The notes below the pieces were generated by a model. The model worked only from the letters and a program-made list of their open reading frames with translations. It did not search any database and was not told where the DNA came from. Shown here piece after piece: positions 17,993 through 30,092 of a stretch of DNA of 64,000 bases. Position 1 is the first letter of the stretch. Every line of letters starts with the position of its first letter. Source of the DNA: Mumia sp. Pv4-285 (GTDB lineage Bacteria > Actinomycetota > Actinomycetes > Propionibacteriales > Nocardioidaceae); assembly GCF_041320275.1 (NCBI RefSeq), contig NZ_CP162023.1, positions 1,488,001-1,552,000 of the forward strand. Reading direction: 5' to 3'. A program made the position numbers and the translations under genes.

Positions 17993-18092
17993 TCCACCAG
18001 CTCCACGACCGACAACTTCATACCGCCCCCGTAGCGAACCCACCAAGGTTCACCACAGCGACGCACCTCGCGTCACGACGAAAGGAACAGCC

Positions 18093-18296
18093 GTGGACGG
18101 CTCCCTCAACATGATCGGTTACGGCCTGGCTGCGATCGGCCCGGGCGTCGGCATCGGCCTGATCTTCGCCGCGTACATCAACGGCGTCGCACGTCAGCCC
18201 GAGGCGCAGTCGCGCCTGCAGACCATCGCGATCCTCGGCTTCGCGCTCGCCGAGGCGCTGGCGATCATCGGCATCGCGCTCGCGTTCGTCCTCTGA
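18093..18296 (+). CDS. atpE: F1F0 ATP synthase subunit c
   Basis: A 67-aa hairpin of two membrane helices that builds the rotor ring. The ion-binding carboxylate is Glu54 ([11 protein letters not shown]) without the surrounding Na+-type ligands, so it is proton-type. The polar loop [10 protein letters not shown] contacts gamma/epsilon. GTG 18093 has AAAGGA upstream. The 100-bp gap before it has no further gene. Confidence 0.98.
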   Translation: MDGSLNMIGYGLAAIGPGVGIGLIFAAYINGVARQPEAQSRLQTIAILGFALAEALAIIGIALAFVL

Positions 18297-18333
18297 CGCA
18301 CGCCGACGCGTTCCACCGACCATCTTTCGATGA

Positions 18334-18887
<554 letters not shown>

Positions 18888-18888
<1 letters not shown>

Positions 18889-19697
18889 TGCGCGGCGTCT
18901 CGGCGACCTCGCTCGCCCAGGTCCTGGACACCGTCGGCGGCGTGACCGCGGACGGTGCACAGGGCGTCGCCGTGGGCACGGACGTGTTCGCGGTCGTGGG
19001 TGCGCTCGACGCCAACCCGGTGCTTCGCCGGGTCCTGTCCGACCCCGCCACGGAGTCGGACGCGAAGGCAGGTCTCGTCGGCACGCTGTTCGGCGACAAG
19101 ATCGGCTCGGGCGCCGTCGACGTCGTCGTCGCGGCTGCCCGCGGGCGGTGGAGCGCCGGGCGCGACCTGTCCGACGCGCTCGAGCAGGCCGGTGTCCAGG
19201 CGGTCCTCAGCGCCGCCGACAGTGCAGGCTCGCTCGACACGGTCGCCGACACCCTGTTCGCGTTCGCACGCGTCACCACCAGCGACCCCGAGCTGCGTCA
19301 GACGCTCAACGACCGGACCGCGTCGGTCGAGGGGCGTCAGGTGCTGGTCTCCCGTCTCCTCGGCGACCAGGCCGACGACGTCGTGCTCGCGCTGGCTCGC
19401 CAGGCGGTCGCGTCACGCGGGCGCAGCTACGAGACGGCGATCGCCGCGTTCGCGCAGGACGCCATCGCCCGAGAGGGCCGGCTCCAGGCTCGCGTCGTCT
19501 CGGCGTACGCGCTCGGCGACGACGAGAAGCAGCGTTTGGCCGGAGCCTTGGCCCGCAAGTACGGTCGAGACGTGCACGTGGACGTCACCGTGGACCCGAA
19601 CGTGATCGGCGGCATCTCCGTCGAGATCGCCGGCGAGCGGATCGACTCCACGGTCTCGACCCGCCTCGCAGACGCCCGACGGGCCCTCGCCGGCTGA
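18888..19697 (+). CDS. atpH: F1F0 ATP synthase subunit delta (extended)
   Basis: 269 aa, against about 177 in E. coli. The OSCP/delta fold with its C-terminal motif (VTVDPNVIGGISVEI, then STRLADARRALAG) is clear. The additional roughly 90 residues are an actinobacterial-type extension, without the membrane helix of the mycobacterial b-delta fusion. It connects the b dimer to the top of the alpha3beta3 head. The start overlaps the atpF stop by one base. Confidence 0.95.
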
Positions 19698-19763
19698 CGA
19701 TGGCTCCCACAACCCCCTCCCGAGAACTTCCCCAGCACGATCGAGAAGAAGGCAGGCACTGAC

Positions 19764-21401
19764 ATGGCGGAGCTCACGATCCGTCCCGACGAGATTCGCG
19801 ACGCGCTCCAGCAGTTCGTCAGCGACTACAAGCCGCAGGCGACGACCGAGGAGATCGGCACCGTCGCGGAGGCGATGGACGGAATCGCCCGTGTCGAGGG
19901 CCTGCCGTCCGCGATGGCCAACGAGCTGCTCGAGTTCGAGGACGGCACGCTCGGCCTCGCCCTGAACCTCGACGTGCGCGAGATCGGCGTGGTCATCCTC
20001 GGTGACTTCGCCGGCATCGAGGAGGGCCAGCCGGTCAAGCGGACCGGCCAGGTCCTGTCCGTCCCCGTGGGTGACGGATACCTCGGCCGTGTCGTCGACC
20101 CGCTCGGCAACCCGATCGACGGCCTCGGCGAGGTCGAGACCAGCGGGCGTCGTGCGCTCGAGCTCCAGGCGCCCAGCGTCGTCGAGCGCAAGAGCGTGCA
20201 CGAGCCGATGATGACCGGCATCAAGGCCATCGACTCGATGACCCCGATCGGCCGCGGCCAGCGCCAGCTGATCATCGGTGACCGCCAGACCGGCAAGACC
20301 GCCATCGCGATCGACACGATCATCAACCAGAAGCAGGCCTGGGCGAGTGGCGACCCGACGCAGCAGGTCCGCTGCATCTACGTCGCGATCGGCCAGAAGG
20401 GCTCGACCATCGCGTCGGTGCGCTCGGCGCTCGAGGAGGCAGGCGCCCTCGAGTACACCTCGATCGTCGCGGCCCCCGCGTCCGACTCTGCCGGCTTCAA
20501 GTACCTCGCTCCCTACACCGGCTCGGCCATCGGCCAGCAGTGGATGTACGAGGGCAAGCACGTCCTCATCGTGTTCGACGACCTGAGCAAGCAGGCCGAG
20601 GCCTACCGCGCCGTGTCGCTGCTGCTCCGTCGCCCGCCGGGCCGCGAAGCCTACCCGGGTGACGTCTTCTACCTCCACAGCCGGCTGCTCGAGCGTTGCG
20701 CGAAGCTGTCCGACGAGCTGGGTGCCGGCTCGATGACCGGCCTGCCGATCGTCGAGACCAAGGCCAACGACGTCTCGGCCTACATCCCGACCAACGTCAT
20801 CTCGATCACCGACGGTCAGATCTTCTTGCAGTCGGACCTCTTCAACGCCAACCAGCGTCCCGCGGTCGACGTCGGCATCTCGGTGTCGCGCGTCGGCGGC
20901 TCGGCGATGCTGAAGTCGATGAAGGCCGTCACCGGTTCGATCAAGGTCGAGCTCGCCCAGTACCGCGCCATGGAGGCGTTCGCGATGTTCGCGTCCGACC
21001 TCGACGCGGCCTCCAAGCAGCAGCTCGCTCGCGGCGAGCGCCTGATGGCGCTCTTCAAGCAGGGTCAGTACCAGCCGTTCCCGGTCGAGGAGCAGGTCGT
21101 CTCGCTCTGGACCGGTACGACCGGCAAGCTCGACCCGGTGCCGGTGGAGGACGTCTCGCGCTTCGAGTCGGAGTTCCTCGACTACCTGCGTCGCAGCGAG
21201 CCCGGCATCCTCGACTCCATCCGTGAGACGAGCAAGTTCGGCGACGACACCGCATCCTCGCTCGAGTCGGCGTACGACACGTTCACCGACCAGTTCGAGA
21301 CGAGCACCGGCGGTTCGATCAAGCCGGGCAAGGAAGAGCACGAGGCTCTCGCGGACGAGGACGTCTCGCAGGAGCAGATCGTCGCGCAGAAGCGAGGCTG
21401 A
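19764..21401 (+). CDS. atpA: F1F0 ATP synthase subunit alpha
   Basis: 545-aa non-catalytic nucleotide-binding subunit. P-loop GDRQTGKT with Lys178; the alpha signature [20 protein letters not shown] is complete. The C-terminal tail of about 40 residues after the helical domain ([20 protein letters not shown]) is typical of actinobacteria, where it can restrain ATP hydrolysis. ATG 19764 has AAGAAGG upstream. Confidence 0.98.
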   Translation: MAELTIRPDEIRDALQQFVSDYKPQATTEEIGTVAEAMDGIARVEGLPSAMANELLEFEDGTLGLALNLDVREIGVVILGDFAGIEEGQPVKRTGQVLSVPVGDGYLGRVVDPLGNPIDGLGEVETSGRRALELQAPSVVERKSVHEPMMTGIKAIDSMTPIGRGQRQLIIGDRQTGKTAIAIDTIINQKQAWASGDPTQQVRCIYVAIGQKGSTIASVRSALEEAGALEYTSIVAAPASDSAGFKYLAPYTGSAIGQQWMYEGKHVLIVFDDLSKQAEAYRAVSLLLRRPPGREAYPGDVFYLHSRLLERCAKLSDELGAGSMTGLPIVETKANDVSAYIPTNVISITDGQIFLQSDLFNANQRPAVDVGISVSRVGGSAMLKSMKAVTGSIKVELAQYRAMEAFAMFASDLDAASKQQLARGERLMALFKQGQYQPFPVEEQVVSLWTGTTGKLDPVPVEDVSRFESEFLDYLRRSEPGILDSIRETSKFGDDTASSLESAYDTFTDQFETSTGGSIKPGKEEHEALADEDVSQEQIVAQKRG

Positions 21402-21407
21402 CCTCTC

Positions 21408-23784
<2,377 letters not shown>

Positions 23785-23815
23785 TCGAGCGACCGCGGAG
23801 AGAAGGAGTCGTCTG

Positions 23816-24211
23816 ATGGCAGGCACACTGCACGTCGAGCTCGTGAGCGCTGATCGGTTGCTGTGGTCGGGCGAGGCCACGTCGCTGCTCGCGCGCACCC
23901 TCGACGGTGACATCGGCATCCTGCCGGGGCACGCCCCGGTGATGTCGCTGCTCGCCGAGGGCGTGGTGGAGATCGACACCGAGGACAACGAGACCTGGGT
24001 CGCCGCTGTCGACTCGGGATTCCTCTCGGTCGCGAAGGATCGCGTGTCGATCCTGTCCGAGAGCGCGGAGATGTCGCACGACATCGACCTCGAGCGGGCG
24101 AAGCAAGATCTGGCGCGGGTCAAGGCTGAAGGCGCTGACGACGTGGAGGCAGCTGACGAGGTACGCCGCCTCGAGGCTCGCATCCGCGCCGTCGAGCTCG
24201 CGTCGTCCTAG
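23816..24211 (+). CDS. atpC: F1F0 ATP synthase subunit epsilon
   Basis: 131 aa. N-terminal beta-sandwich with GDIGILPGHAPVMSLLAEG, and a C-terminal helical hairpin (LERAKQDLARVKAEG...VRRLEARIRAV) that can inhibit ATP hydrolysis. AGAAGGAG lies upstream of ATG 23816. Last subunit gene of the operon. Confidence 0.97.
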   Translation: MAGTLHVELVSADRLLWSGEATSLLARTLDGDIGILPGHAPVMSLLAEGVVEIDTEDNETWVAAVDSGFLSVAKDRVSILSESAEMSHDIDLERAKQDLARVKAEGADDVEAADEVRRLEARIRAVELASS

Positions 24212-24257
24212 GTCGTTCACAGAACGTCGAACGCTACGTCGAGGGAGGAGGGCACAC

Positions 24258-24722
24258 ATGCCGATCTGGTTGTGGGTGCTCGACTCCCTCGGCGTGCTTC
24301 TGCTCCTGGCGGTCCTCGCGGTCCTCGGTCTGGGCGGCCGCCGGCGCTACCTCGCGCGCGGCGGGAGCACCTTCGACCTCAGCGTCAACCGCCGCGTCGA
24401 TCCGCCCCGCGAGGAGGGCGACCCGCGGGGATGGACGCTCGGCGTCGGTCGCTACAACGCGAGCCACCTCGAGTGGTTCCGCACGTTCTCGTTCTCGCCC
24501 CGCCCGGTCCTGCGCTTCGAGCGCGGTCACGTCGAGGTCGAGCGTCGCCGCAAGCCGGTCGGCTCCGAGACGTACGCGCTCCACGCGGGCAACACGATCG
24601 TCGAGTGCTCGCTCGACGACGGCGCTCGCATCCAGCTCGCCCTGAGCCCTCAGGCGCTGACCGGGCTGCTCGCCTGGCTGGAGTCGTCTCCGCCCGGCCG
24701 CGAGGTCAACAACGTCATCTAG
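24258..24722 (+). CDS. DUF2550 membrane-anchored protein
   Basis: 154 aa: one N-terminal membrane helix (about residues 4-26) followed by a cytoplasmic beta-rich domain with GWTLGVGRYNASHLEWFRTFSF, the DUF2550 signature. The family sits next to atpC in many actinobacteria (Rv1312 in M. tuberculosis), but its function is unknown. GGAGGAGGGC upstream of ATG 24258 is a strong ribosome site. Confidence 0.85.
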   Translation: MPIWLWVLDSLGVLLLLAVLAVLGLGGRRRYLARGGSTFDLSVNRRVDPPREEGDPRGWTLGVGRYNASHLEWFRTFSFSPRPVLRFERGHVEVERRRKPVGSETYALHAGNTIVECSLDDGARIQLALSPQALTGLLAWLESSPPGREVNNVI

Positions 24723-24731
24723 GGTGACGCC

Positions 24732-25304
24732 ATGGTCAACCTCACCCGCATCTACACGCGTACCGGCGACGACGGCACGACCCGCCTGGTCGACATGAGC
24801 AAGACGTCGAAGCTCGACCTGCGCCTGGCCGCGTACGCCGACACCGACGAGCTCAACAGCCATCTCGGCTACGCGAGGTCGCTCGGGGCGCTCGACGAGG
24901 ACGTCGATGCGGTGATCGCACGGATCCAGAACGACCTCTTCGACGTCGGCGCTGATCTGGGCGCGCCGGTCGTCGAGAACCCCGAGCACCCGCAGCTGCG
25001 TGTCGAGCCGTCGTACGTGGATCGCCTCGAAGCGTGGTGCGACCACTACAACGCCGCGATCGAGCCGCTGCGGTCGTTCATCCTGCCGGGCGGTACGCCG
25101 TCGGCGTCGGTGCTGCACATCGCGCGGACCGTGTGCCGGCGGTCGGAGCGCAGCGCCTGGGCGGCGATCGAGGAGCACGGCGACTCGATGAACGTGCTGA
25201 CGGCGAAGTACCTCAACCGGCTCTCGGACCTGCTGTTCATCCTCGCCCGCTACTCGAACCGCGAGAACGGCGACGTGCTGTGGGTGCCCGGCGGCGAGAG
25301 GTGA
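24732..25304 (+). CDS. PduO-type cob(I)alamin adenosyltransferase
   Basis: 190 aa, ATP:cob(I)alamin adenosyltransferase. The ATP site YTRTGDDGTTRL is at the N-terminus, with DTDELNSHLGYAR and the cobalamin/ATP region CRRSERSAW later. It makes adenosylcobalamin, the cofactor of the MeaA mutase encoded 420 bp away, and so fits the B12-dependent module of this window. It is nine bases after the DUF2550 stop and converges with the next minus-strand gene. Confidence 0.95.
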   Translation: MVNLTRIYTRTGDDGTTRLVDMSKTSKLDLRLAAYADTDELNSHLGYARSLGALDEDVDAVIARIQNDLFDVGADLGAPVVENPEHPQLRVEPSYVDRLEAWCDHYNAAIEPLRSFILPGGTPSASVLHIARTVCRRSERSAWAAIEEHGDSMNVLTAKYLNRLSDLLFILARYSNRENGDVLWVPGGER

Positions 25305-25311
25305 CTCGCGG

Positions 25312-25611
25312 TCAGGGCTGGTGAGGTGTCTGTCGTGAGGCGACCCAGGCCCTCGCGACGTCCGCCTGTGCCGACCACGCCAGCACCAGCCAGCCGCGTA
25401 CGTCGTGGGTGACGGAGGCGCGGATACCGTCGGCGCGCAGCCGTGCCGCCGTGATCTCGGCGCCGTGCTGGTCCTTGCACCGGGCGACCGGCACGAGCAT
25501 CCCGTACGACGGCAGCGTGATGCGCTTGCCGGGGGAGTGCGCCCAGCGGAGGATGAGCGCGAGCCCGATGATGGCGAGCGCGCTGACCAAGGGTACGAAG
25601 AGGTATCCCAC
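25312..25611 (-). CDS. Small hypothetical protein with one TM helix
   Basis: 99 aa. N-terminal membrane helix (GYLFVPLVSALAIIGLALIL) followed by a soluble part with PSYGMLVPVARCKDQHGAEI and a short domain RLRADGIRASVTHDVRGWLVLAWS resembling a nucleotide- or peptide-binding beta-alpha-beta unit. GTG 25611 was chosen because GGAGGT (25621-25626, minus strand) is nine bases upstream; ATG 25632 is an alternative. It is divergent from meaA with about 115 bp between. I do not recognise the family. Confidence 0.65.
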   Translation of the reverse strand: MGYLFVPLVSALAIIGLALILRWAHSPGKRITLPSYGMLVPVARCKDQHGAEITAARLRADGIRASVTHDVRGWLVLAWSAQADVARAWVASRQTPHQP

Positions 25612-25671
25612 CGTCGAACCACCTCCTGTCATCTCTCCAGTGTGCACCTGCGCGGCCCGAATGTGACCAAC

Positions 25672-25720
25672 GTGACTCCGCTCACGTGCCTGTTACCCGA
25701 CGGTCACAAGGAACTAACCT
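25672..25720 (+). promoter_or_regulatory. meaA promoter with CRP-type box and TTAC palindrome
   Basis: GTGA-CTCCGC-TCAC (25672-25685) is a perfect CRP/GlxR-type core. GTTACCCGACGGTCAC (25692-25707) is a degenerate member of the 16-bp RTTACC-N6-GTAAY palindrome also found at ccr, hbd and the thiolase. TAACCT (25715-25720) is the -10, six bases before the meaA ATG, giving a leaderless start. The box centre is 36.5 bp from the -10. Confidence 0.65.
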
Positions 25721-25726
25721 GTGCGC

Positions 25727-27739
25727 ATGGCCGACTCGACTCACCGCGATCGCCCCTGGGTGATGCGCACCTACGCCGGGCACTCCTCGGCGTCTGACTC
25801 CAACGCGCTCTACCGTCGCAACCTCTCCAAGGGCCAGACCGGGCTCTCGGTGGCGTTCGATCTGCCGACCCAGACCGGCTACGACCCCGATCACCAGCTC
25901 AGCAAGGGCGAGGTGGGCAAGGTCGGTGTCCCGGTGCCGGACCTGGGCGAGATGCGTCGGCTCTTCGACGGCATCCCGCTGAAGACGATGAACACCTCCA
26001 TGACGATCAACGCGACCGCGATGTGGCTGCTCGCGATGTACCAGGTCGTCGCCGAGGAGCAGGCCCGGGACGCCGGTGAGGACCCGGGCGACTGGGTCGG
26101 TGAGCTCACCGGCACGACCCAGAACGACATCATCAAGGAGTACCTCTCGCGCGGGACGTACGTCTTCCCGCCCGAGGCGTCGATCCGGCTGACGACCGAC
26201 ATGATCGCCTACACGGTCGTCAACATGCCGAAGTGGAACCCGCTCAACATCTGCAGCTACCACCTCCAGGAGGCGGGCGCGACGCCGGTCCAGGAGCTCG
26301 CGTACGCCCTCTCGACCGCGATCACCGTCCTCGACGCCGTCCGCGATGCGGGCCAGGTCCCGCCGGAGGAGTTCGAGAAGGTCGTCGGGCGCATCTCGTT
26401 CTTCGTGAACGCCGGCGTCCGCTTCATCGAGGAGACGTGCAAGATGCGCGCCTTCGGCCGGCTGTGGGACGAGATCACCCGCGAACGCTACGGCGTGCAG
26501 GACCCGAAGATGCGTCGCTTCCGTTACGGCGTCCAGGTGAACTCGCTCGGCCTGACCGAGGCACAGCCTGAGAACAACGTGCAGCGGATCGTCCTCGAGA
26601 TGCTCGGCGTGAGCCTGAGCAAGAACGCCCGAGCCCGCGCCATCCAGCTTCCCGCCTGGAACGAGGCCCTCGGCCTGCCGCGGCCCTGGGATCAGCAGTG
26701 GTCGCTGCGGCTGCAGCAGGTCCTGGCGTTCGAGTCCGACCTCCTCGAGTACGGCGACATCTTCGACGGCAGCCACGTCATCGAGGCGAAGGTCGCCGAG
26801 CTCGTTGAAGGTGCCAAGGAGGAGATCGACCGGGTCCAGGCCATGGGCGGCGCGGTCGCCGCTGTCGAGTCCGGATACATGAAGCAGGCGCTGGTGGCGT
26901 CGCACGCGGCTCGTCGCGCGCAGATCGAGGCCGGTGAGCAGCTGGTCGTGGGCGTGAACGCGTACACGGAGTCCGAGGACTCGCCGCTGACCGCCGATCT
27001 CGACGGCGCGATCCAGACGGCGGACCCGCTGGCCGAGGCGAGCGCGATCGAGCGTGTCGTCGTCTGGCGCGGGCAGCGGAGCGAGGCCGAGGTCGCCGAG
27101 GCGCTCGACCGCCTCCGGGCGGACGCGAAGACGGATGCCAACCTGATGCAGGCGACGCTCGCCTGCGTCCGGGCGGGTGCGACGACGGGCGAGTGGGCAG
27201 GCGCGCTGCGCGAGGTCTTCGGCGAGTTCCGTGCGCCGACCGGTGTGACGGGAGTGGTCGGTGTGGCCGAAGCAGGAGCAGAGCTCGCCGGGGTGCGCGA
27301 GCGCGTCCGCCTGACGGGGGAGGAGCTCGGTGGCCGCCTGCGGCTGCTGGTGGGCAAGCCGGGGCTCGACGGCCACTCCAACGGCGCTGAGCAGATCGCA
27401 GTCCGTGCACGCGACGCGGGCTTCGAGGTCGTCTACCAGGGCATCCGTCTGACTCCGACCCAGATCGTCGCCGCCGCCGTGGACGAGGACGTCGACTGCA
27501 TCGGCCTCTCGATCCTGTCCGGCTCGCACATGGAGCTGGTGCCGGAGGTGCTGGCGCAGCTGCGTGCGGCCGGGATCGGAGACGTCCCGGTCGTCGTCGG
27601 CGGGATCATCCCCGAGTCGGATGCGCGGCGCCTTCTCGACGACGGCGTGGCGGCGGTCTACACGCCGAAGGACTACGGCATGACGCAGATCATGGACGAC
27701 ATCGTCAGCGTGATCCGGCGCGCGAACGACCTCGACTGA
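25727..27739 (+). CDS. meaA: Ethylmalonyl-CoA mutase (MeaA/Ecm type)
   Basis: 670-aa adenosylcobalamin-dependent mutase converting (2R)-ethylmalonyl-CoA to (2S)-methylsuccinyl-CoA. An N-terminal TIM-barrel substrate domain (about 1-510) is followed by a B12 domain whose DxHxxG motif reads DGHSNG, with His550 as axial ligand; LSILSGSH and VVVGGIIP follow. I call Ecm rather than methylmalonyl-CoA mutase because the protein is about 60 aa shorter than MutB and its B12 motif is GKPGLDGHSNGAEQIAVRAR, the MeaA form, rather than the MutB QDGHDRGAK form. ATG 25727 lies six bases after TAACCT. Neighbouring PduO and the distant MeaB and Ccr supply cofactor, repair and substrate. Confidence 0.93.
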   Translation: MADSTHRDRPWVMRTYAGHSSASDSNALYRRNLSKGQTGLSVAFDLPTQTGYDPDHQLSKGEVGKVGVPVPDLGEMRRLFDGIPLKTMNTSMTINATAMWLLAMYQVVAEEQARDAGEDPGDWVGELTGTTQNDIIKEYLSRGTYVFPPEASIRLTTDMIAYTVVNMPKWNPLNICSYHLQEAGATPVQELAYALSTAITVLDAVRDAGQVPPEEFEKVVGRISFFVNAGVRFIEETCKMRAFGRLWDEITRERYGVQDPKMRRFRYGVQVNSLGLTEAQPENNVQRIVLEMLGVSLSKNARARAIQLPAWNEALGLPRPWDQQWSLRLQQVLAFESDLLEYGDIFDGSHVIEAKVAELVEGAKEEIDRVQAMGGAVAAVESGYMKQALVASHAARRAQIEAGEQLVVGVNAYTESEDSPLTADLDGAIQTADPLAEASAIERVVVWRGQRSEAEVAEALDRLRADAKTDANLMQATLACVRAGATTGEWAGALREVFGEFRAPTGVTGVVGVAEAGAELAGVRERVRLTGEELGGRLRLLVGKPGLDGHSNGAEQIAVRARDAGFEVVYQGIRLTPTQIVAAAVDEDVDCIGLSILSGSHMELVPEVLAQLRAAGIGDVPVVVGGIIPESDARRLLDDGVAAVYTPKDYGMTQIMDDIVSVIRRANDLD

Positions 27740-27856
27740 CCGTCATCACGGCACCCGAAGGCTAGCCACTCCTTGGTGGTGGGCGCCCGTGCCGCCGACT
27801 AGCGTCGGGGGCACGGACATCGATGGCGGGTGAGTCCCGCAGCTAAGGAGTCAGCC

Positions 27857-28381
27857 ATGGCATCGGAGAAGTTTGCGACGCTGCTCAACGAGCAGGTGGG
27901 TCACGAGTTCGCCGCCCACCAGCAGTACGTCGCGATCGCGTGCTACTACGACGCCCTCACCATGCCGCGCATGGCGGCGCTGTTCTTCAACCAGGCGGTC
28001 GAGGAGCGCGACCACGCGATGATGATGGTGCAGTACCTCCTCGACGCGGGTGTCTCGGTCCGCATCCCAGGCGTCGCGGACCCGATCAACGACTTCAGTG
28101 ACGTTGTCGCCCCGGTCGAGCTGGCCGTGACGCAGGAGAAGCGGGTCACCGACCAGATCAACGAGCTGACCCGCGTCGCCCGCGACGCGAACGACTTCGC
28201 CTCGGACCAGTTCATGCAGTGGTTCATCAAGGAGCAGGTCGAGGAGGTCTCCAAGATGAGCGACCTCCTCGCCGTCGTCTCGCGCTCGTCTGAGGACCTC
28301 GAGGCGATCGAGCACTGGATCGCGCGCGAGGAGCGGGGCGAGGCGGCGGACCCGACGGCGCCTCCGATCGCCGGCGCCTGA
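27857..28381 (+). CDS. Ferritin
   Basis: 174-aa four-helix iron-storage protein. The ferroxidase residues Glu17 (GHEFAAHQQY), Glu50 and His53 (EERDH) are in place; there is no heme-ligand Met pattern, so it is BfrB/Ftn-like. ATG 27857 has AAGGAG seven bases upstream. A TAGCGT hexamer about 60 bp upstream is a possible -10. Only 15 bp separate it from a flavin oxidase that makes H2O2. Confidence 0.93.
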   Translation: MASEKFATLLNEQVGHEFAAHQQYVAIACYYDALTMPRMAALFFNQAVEERDHAMMMVQYLLDAGVSVRIPGVADPINDFSDVVAPVELAVTQEKRVTDQINELTRVARDANDFASDQFMQWFIKEQVEEVSKMSDLLAVVSRSSEDLEAIEHWIAREERGEAADPTAPPIAGA

Positions 28382-28396
28382 GCGAGAGCCGGGCCC

Positions 28397-29332
28397 GTGC
28401 GTGTGCTGGTCGTCGGCGCCGGCGTCACCGGTCTGACGTGCGCCGTGGTGGCCGCTGAGCGCGGCCACCACGTCGACGTGCTCGCGCGTGACCTCCCGCT
28501 CGAGACGACGTCGGCGGTCGCCGCCGCCTGGTGGTACCCGTACCTCGCCGAGCCTGTGGACCGCGTCCTCGGATGGTCTCGGAGGACGTACGAGGTGCTG
28601 GCCGACCTCTCCGACTCCGAGACAGGCGCGGGCGTGACGATGCGGCGCTCGGTCGAGCTGCTCGCCGAGCCGTCTCCGGAACCCTGGTGGTCAGGAGCGG
28701 TGCGCTCGCTCGAGGCGTTGCGGGAGGTCCCGGCCGGCTTCCACGCCGGGCGGGTGTTCGAGGCGCCGGTCGCCCACATGCCGACGTACCTCGACTACCT
28801 CGTACGCCGGCTGGCCTCCTCGGGCGGCACGCTGACGCGTATGGCACTTTCGACGCTCCCCGTCGGTGCCGACGTCGTCGTCAACGCCTCAGGACTCGGG
28901 AGCCGTCTGCTCGCCGGCGACGCGTCGACGACTCCTGTCCGCGGCCAGGTCCTGAGGCTCCCCGCGATCGCCGGGGTCGACGACGTGGTGCTCGCGGACG
29001 ACGCCGACACCACGACCTACGTGATCCCGCGGGGAGACGACGTGATCGTCGGCGGCACGAGCGAGTCCGGGGTGTGGGACCTTGCACCCCGCGACGCCGA
29101 CACGGCCGCCATCCTCACGCGTGCGATCCGCATCGTCCCCGAGCTGGAGGGTGCCCCGGTGCTCGGCGTCCGGGTCGGGCTCCGTCCGGCGAGGCCGATG
29201 GTCCGGCTCGAGCGGGAGGCGCGCACGGACGCGAGTCCCGTGGTCCACTGCTACGGCCACGGTGGTGCGGGGATCACGACGTCGTGGGGCTGCGCCGACG
29301 AGGTCGCCTCGCTGCTGGAGGCGCAAGGCTGA
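28397..29332 (+). CDS. D-amino-acid oxidase family FAD enzyme
   Basis: 311-aa flavoprotein. The FAD Rossmann motif is GAGVTGLT (Gly7-Gly12 glycines), AAAWWYPY is the conserved DAAO active-site segment, and the C-terminal HGGAGITTSWGCADEVA is the family signature. It would oxidise D-amino acids to keto acids, ammonia and H2O2. GTG 28397 is 15 bases after the ferritin stop, so co-transcription is likely. A pair of competing hairpins follows. Confidence 0.92.
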   Translation: MRVLVVGAGVTGLTCAVVAAERGHHVDVLARDLPLETTSAVAAAWWYPYLAEPVDRVLGWSRRTYEVLADLSDSETGAGVTMRRSVELLAEPSPEPWWSGAVRSLEALREVPAGFHAGRVFEAPVAHMPTYLDYLVRRLASSGGTLTRMALSTLPVGADVVVNASGLGSRLLAGDASTTPVRGQVLRLPAIAGVDDVVLADDADTTTYVIPRGDDVIVGGTSESGVWDLAPRDADTAAILTRAIRIVPELEGAPVLGVRVGLRPARPMVRLEREARTDASPVVHCYGHGGAGITTSWGCADEVASLLEAQG

Positions 29333-29347
29333 CCGAGGTCACTCGGT

Positions 29348-29382
29348 GGTGAGCTCCGTGACGGGCTCACCTCGCGGTGAGC
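29348..29382. terminator. Alternating hairpins between convergent genes
   Basis: Three copies of one 7-mer alternate in orientation: GGTGAGC (29348-29354), GCTCACC (29365-29371), GGTGAGC (29376-29382). The middle copy can pair with either neighbour, giving two mutually exclusive hairpins. Lying between the ends of convergent genes, it is probably a bidirectional terminator; there is no T-run. Confidence 0.5.
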
Positions 29383-29954
29383 TCCTTGACCGTGTCGTCG
29401 GTGGTCTCGATCGCCGGGGGAGTCGTCTCGGGCTCCTGGTCGACGATGGGAGCGGCCACGGGGACAGACGCGTCGGCGGTGACCGTCGGAGCCGTGCGCG
29501 CGTACGCGACCGCGCGCGAGGCGCGTGCCGACAGGCTCGGAGCGGCACTCTCGACCCGGGTCCACTCCTGCCGGATCTCCGCGAGGCGGTCGTCGGTGAT
29601 GCGCTCGGACAGGATCGCCTGCTCGAGCTCTCGGCGGAGCGTGCCGTACTCGGCGGCGGCGCGCTGGTGCGCGGCGATGACGTCAGCGGGATCGGCGACC
29701 GTCTGAAGGAGGGCGACAGCGGCAGCGAAGCCGGCGAGCACGCCGGCTGCGACCGTGAGCCACCTGCCGTCGTCGACCGAGGTGGCGGCGAACGCGGACG
29801 CGGCGGAGAGCGCGGCGAGGATGACGGTCGCCGCGCCGAGCGCCCGAGAACGACGGCGTCGGACGCGGGCGGCGAGCTGGTGGGCTTCGTGGCCGACGCT
29901 GATGGCGTCGAGCCACTGGAGAACGGTCGGCTCGTTGCCGCGATAGGTCCACAC
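29367..29954 (-). CDS. SLATT-domain-like two-TM protein
   Basis: 195 aa. Order: a short N-terminal segment, a basic stretch (AARVRRRRSRA), two membrane helices (about 40-58 and 65-84), a helical segment with AAHQRAAAEYGTLRRELEQA, and a Pro/Thr-rich tail. The arrangement and the AxxHxxAAxxYxxLRRE pattern fit SLATT domains, which are predicted pore-forming effectors coupled to SMODS/SLOG nucleotide-signalling modules. No cyclase or SLOG gene is adjacent. GTG 29954 is preceded by TAGCAT with eight bases between; GTG 29975 is an alternative. Assignment from pattern memory only. Confidence 0.6.
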   Translation of the reverse strand: MWTYRGNEPTVLQWLDAISVGHEAHQLAARVRRRRSRALGAATVILAALSAASAFAATSVDDGRWLTVAAGVLAGFAAAVALLQTVADPADVIAAHQRAAAEYGTLRRELEQAILSERITDDRLAEIRQEWTRVESAAPSLSARASRAVAYARTAPTVTADASVPVAAPIVDQEPETTPPAIETTDDTVKELTAR

Positions 29955-30092
29955 GGAGTCGGATGCTAGCGACACCAGCGGCGGAGGGGACGCGATTTGC
30001 GAGGTCGTCCCATGCTGCGGTCAGAGTGGTCGCGGATTCGCTGGGAGCGTACGCCCTTGCGAAGGTGGGTGAATGCGCGTAAGCCTAATTAC

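Noticed and set aside
25727-27739. Methylmalonyl-CoA mutase large subunit
   Set aside because: Length (670 aa) and the GLDGHSNGAEQ B12 motif fit MeaA/Ecm better than MutB; no small subunit gene is adjacent.
29358-29370. CRP-like box GTGA-N5-TCAC near the DAAO stop
   Set aside because: The spacer is five instead of six, and it lies in a hairpin at the end of genes, not at a promoter.
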